Below are positions 14,179 through 14,500 of a DNA stretch of 14,500 nt, one piece after another. The notes beneath the pieces are model-generated. The model was given only the letters and a program-made list of their open reading frames with translations. It did not search any database and was not told the DNA's origin. Source of the DNA: Gemmatimonadales bacterium (GTDB lineage: Bacteria > Gemmatimonadota > Gemmatimonadetes > Gemmatimonadales > GWC2-71-9); NCBI GenBank assembly GCA_013816685.1, contig JACDDX010000010.1, forward strand, positions 1 through 14,500, read 5' to 3'. Both the position numbers and the translations under genes were made by a program. Positions within the stretch are counted from its first letter, which is position 1. Every line of letters starts with the position of its first letter.

Positions 14179-14500
14179 TTACCTGGCGGCAGGATGCCGT
14201 CGGCGGCCGAGCACCCCGAAACTGTCGTAGAAGCGGCGCACCCGGGGCTCGGTCAGCAGCCCGCCGTGAATCTGCAGCACGTCGACCCCGCTCAGGCCAT
14301 TGGCCTCGAGGATCACCGGCTGCCCGTCGCGATCCATCAGCACGTCCCACCCCGCCATACGATTGAAGGGCAGACTCGCGGCCGCCCGGATGACCGCATC
14401 GGTGATTCGCTCCCAGTGAGGCAGGACGGCGCCCGCGAGCTGGGCGCCGGTGTCGGGATGGTGGGTGAAGCGCCGGCCTGGCTGCTGACCTTTCACTGGG
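14179..14500 (-). CDS. Second sugar-transfer-associated ATP-grasp protein (partial, C-terminal end)
   Basis: The last 106 codons of a paralogue of the downstream ATP-grasp gene; the rest lies beyond the right edge. By hand alignment of about 83 residues the two are roughly two thirds identical: both have HPDTGA, SLPFNRM-x-GWDVL, PVILEANG and a LQ-x-HGGLL tail. The visible part carries the metal-binding E and N of EANG, so the active-site end is intact. The stretch from the GTG at 14496 aligns inside the paralogue, so it is not the real start. A 17-base identical DNA stretch (12970-12986 and 14229-14245) is shared with the downstream copy. The gene ends 5 bases before the downstream copy begins, which points to tandem duplication within one operon. 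Confidence 0.82.
   Translation of the reverse strand, partial: PVKGQQPGRRFTHHPDTGAQLAGAVLPHWERITDAVIRAAASLPFNRMAGWDVLMDRDGQPVILEANGLSGVDVLQIHGGLLTEPRVRRFYDSFGVLGRRRHPAAR

Noticed and set aside
13586..14230. Plus-strand frame of 214 codons
   Set aside because: Antisense to the ATP-grasp gene, which has clear family motifs in the other direction.

Overview
This 14.5 kb window is GC-rich bacterial DNA and reads as the interior of a surface-polysaccharide (exopolysaccharide or capsule type) biosynthesis locus. The GC-rich third positions, the GTG starts, the closely packed genes with 4-bp stop/start overlaps and the divergent enzyme subfamilies suggest a soil or environmental bacterium. Gemmatimonadota is my guess, but no taxonomic marker gene is present. 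I see no RNA genes, CRISPR arrays, insertion sequences or phage genes.

Left module (about 1-8453, all on +). It opens with the last 20 codons of what looks like a polyprenyl-phosphate sugar-1-phosphate transferase, the enzyme class that starts repeat-unit assembly. Next come two tandem family-2 glycosyltransferases with C-terminal membrane helices. The first has normal catalytic motifs; the second has lost both aspartates of the DXD motif. A GlpD-like FAD oxidoreductase follows. It overlaps by 4 bp a family-4 glycosyltransferase, which overlaps a MOP-superfamily flippase, which overlaps a SAM-dependent methyltransferase. A second, canonical family-4 glycosyltransferase follows after a 134-bp gap with its own strong Shine-Dalgarno sequence.

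Right module (8486-14500, mixed strands). A CapK/phenylacetate-CoA-ligase-like adenylating enzyme (-) is divergent from a second, larger flippase (+). The flippase converges on a minus-strand operon that enters from the right edge: two tandem, closely related sugar-transfer-associated ATP-grasp proteins (the upstream one cut by the window end), then a PAP2-superfamily membrane enzyme that overlaps the downstream ATP-grasp gene by 4 bp.

How the parts may fit (inference): the left module builds a lipid-linked oligosaccharide on the cytoplasmic face, modifies it by methylation and perhaps oxidation, and exports it. The right module carries two ligase chemistries (acyl-adenylate forming and ATP-grasp), a separate flippase and a membrane phosphotransferase/phosphatase. 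That set could attach an amino-acid, peptide or acyl group to a lipid-linked glycan, or remodel the lipid carrier. No Wzy polymerase, Wza export protein or Wzc/Wzz chain-length regulator is visible here, so the locus must extend beyond the window.
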